NCBI GenBank assembly: GCA_046704385.1
Contig: JBJKSB010000029.1
Coordinates: 1 to 64,000 of the forward strand
Origin: GH45 sp046704385
Lineage (GTDB): Bacteria > Bacteroidota > Bacteroidia > Bacteroidales > SZUA-534
Reading direction: 5' to 3'
DNA length: 64,000 nt
Shown here: piece after piece, positions 63,236 through 64,000 of the stretch
Layout of the letters: each line of letters starts with the position of its first letter
Numbering within the stretch: position 1 is the stretch's first letter
Position numbers and translations under genes: made by a program
The notes under the pieces: model-generated
Told to the model about the DNA's origin: nothing
The model's database searches: none
What the model saw: only the letters and a program-made list of their open reading frames with translations

Positions 63236-64000
63236 GAATAGTATAAAAAAATTAAGATCATTAGTTATTATTAATATAATCATTAGGATCATTATCAAAG
63301 GAGTCTTAAAGCTAAAGCTAACAATACCTGATAATGTATTACAACACTTTTCTGTTAGTGGTATTGTCAAAATTAATCTTCCAAATAATAAAAAACTGAA
63401 ACTCTTTTCAAAGGGTGATGATTATATTCCCAGCAGAGTATTTTGGTATGGTTATGATGGATATGAATACTCGATTATTCCATTTTATTATTTATCAAAA
63501 AAAGCAAAAGTAATAGTTGATATAGGTGCAAATATTGGATACTATTCATTGGTTGGAGCCGCAGCAAATAAACAGGCAAAAGTTTATGCTTTTGAACCCG
63601 TACCAAGAATTGCCAATCGCTTTAGAAAACAGATTGCAATTAATGAGTTTTTCAATATTGCGATTGAGGAAAAAGTAGTTGGCGATGTAAATACCGAGGT
63701 CAGTTTTTATATCCCTGTTGGAAACACTATGGCATTGGCGGCTTCTACAAAGAAAGGATGGGTTTCCGAAACTGAAGAGGTAAAAGTGAAATCAGTTACC
63801 CTGGATTCATTTAAAAAAGAAAAGAAAATTGGAAATATCGATTTAATAAAAATGGATTGCGAATTCCATGAATTAGAAGTTTTAAAAGGGATGGATAATA
63901 TCCTGAAAACTGATAAACCGGATATTTTAATGGAGGTTCTTTTCCCTGAAGCGGAAGGGGTAAAAGGGCATTTTGAGAACAAGCAGTATTTGGCGATTGA
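63228..64000 (+). CDS. FkbM-family methyltransferase (cut by window edge)
   Basis: 257 codons run to the window end with no stop. The ATG at 63228 overlaps the preceding gene's stop by 8 bp. The SAM-binding motif reads VIVDIGANIGYYSLVGAAA, followed by VYAFEPVPRIANRFRKQIAIN and later VTLDSFKKEKKIGNIDLIKMDCEFHELEVLKGM, the FkbM pattern. Members methylate sugars on surface glycans and secondary metabolites. The C-terminus lies outside the window. Confidence 0.92.
   Translation, partial: MIKNSIKKLRSLVIINIIIRIIIKGVLKLKLTIPDNVLQHFSVSGIVKINLPNNKKLKLFSKGDDYIPSRVFWYGYDGYEYSIIPFYYLSKKAKVIVDIGANIGYYSLVGAAANKQAKVYAFEPVPRIANRFRKQIAINEFFNIAIEEKVVGDVNTEVSFYIPVGNTMALAASTKKGWVSETEEVKVKSVTLDSFKKEKKIGNIDLIKMDCEFHELEVLKGMDNILKTDKPDILMEVLFPEAEGVKGHFENKQYLAI

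Overview
The window looks like a chromosomal segment of a Bacteroidota (Bacteroidetes) bacterium, probably of the Marinilabiliales/Bacteroidales kind. The evidence is two secreted proteins with type IX secretion (T9SS) C-terminal sorting domains, several Bacteroidetes families (DUF4465, DUF4270, DUF4492, DUF6155), a LytTR/LytS pair, an RprX/RprY-like two-component system, and -7 elements of the form TAnnTTTG. Overall the DNA is A/T-rich. No rRNA, tRNA or CRISPR array was seen.

Layout. (1) 1-6.1 kb: an ankyrin gene cut by the left edge, an acyltransferase, a B12-riboswitch-controlled secreted DUF4465 protein, NAD-dependent DNA ligase LigA and a free-standing NUMOD4/HNH-like protein. (2) 6.2-19.5 kb: a complete [NiFe]-hydrogenase island. 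It has a maturation protease, hypB-hypA-hypF on the minus strand, hypC-hypD-hypE on the plus strand, a sigma-54 activator without a sensor domain, a RES/Xre toxin-antitoxin pair, a small unknown protein, and small subunit, large subunit and cytochrome b closed by a terminator. The small subunit carries the six-cysteine proximal-cluster signature of oxygen-tolerant membrane-bound hydrogenases. (3) 19.6-24.7 kb: two nucleotidyltransferase genes, one a 1108-residue GHMP-kinase-like/UDPGP fusion, and a Crp/Fnr regulator. (4) 24.7-25.9 kb: a gene-free stretch of nested inverted repeats. (5) 25.9-39.4 kb: a transporter, GH10 xylanase, two signalling pairs, a kelch pseudogene, a DUF4270/outer-membrane-protein pair, a patatin and a queuosine-precursor transporter. 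(6) 39.5-45.4 kb: a sugar epimerase/glycosyltransferase pair and a cytochrome bd oxidase locus (DUF4492-cydA-cydB) in which a 261-bp palindromic element separates cydA from cydB. (7) 45.8-51.1 kb: a giant PKD-rich T9SS cargo protein with an internal duplication. (8) 51.2-58.8 kb: an acyltransferase followed by accessory genes: two P-loop ATPases, an intact Schlafen/AlbA_2 gene and a decayed second AlbA_2 gene split by a small GIY-YIG nuclease element. (9) 58.8-64 kb: the start of a polysaccharide cluster (flippase, three glycosyltransferases, an FkbM methyltransferase cut by the right edge).

How it works together: the hydrogenase, with its b-type cytochrome, would feed electrons from H2 into the quinone pool, and the cytochrome bd quinol oxidase could pass them to O2. 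An oxygen-tolerant hydrogenase plus a high-affinity terminal oxidase would suit micro-oxic H2 oxidation; this is inference. The most unusual item is the GIY-YIG cassette with perfect 13-bp inverted ends at 57966-58244, whose host coding frame can be read on both sides. No wholly new multi-gene system could be demonstrated from sequence alone.
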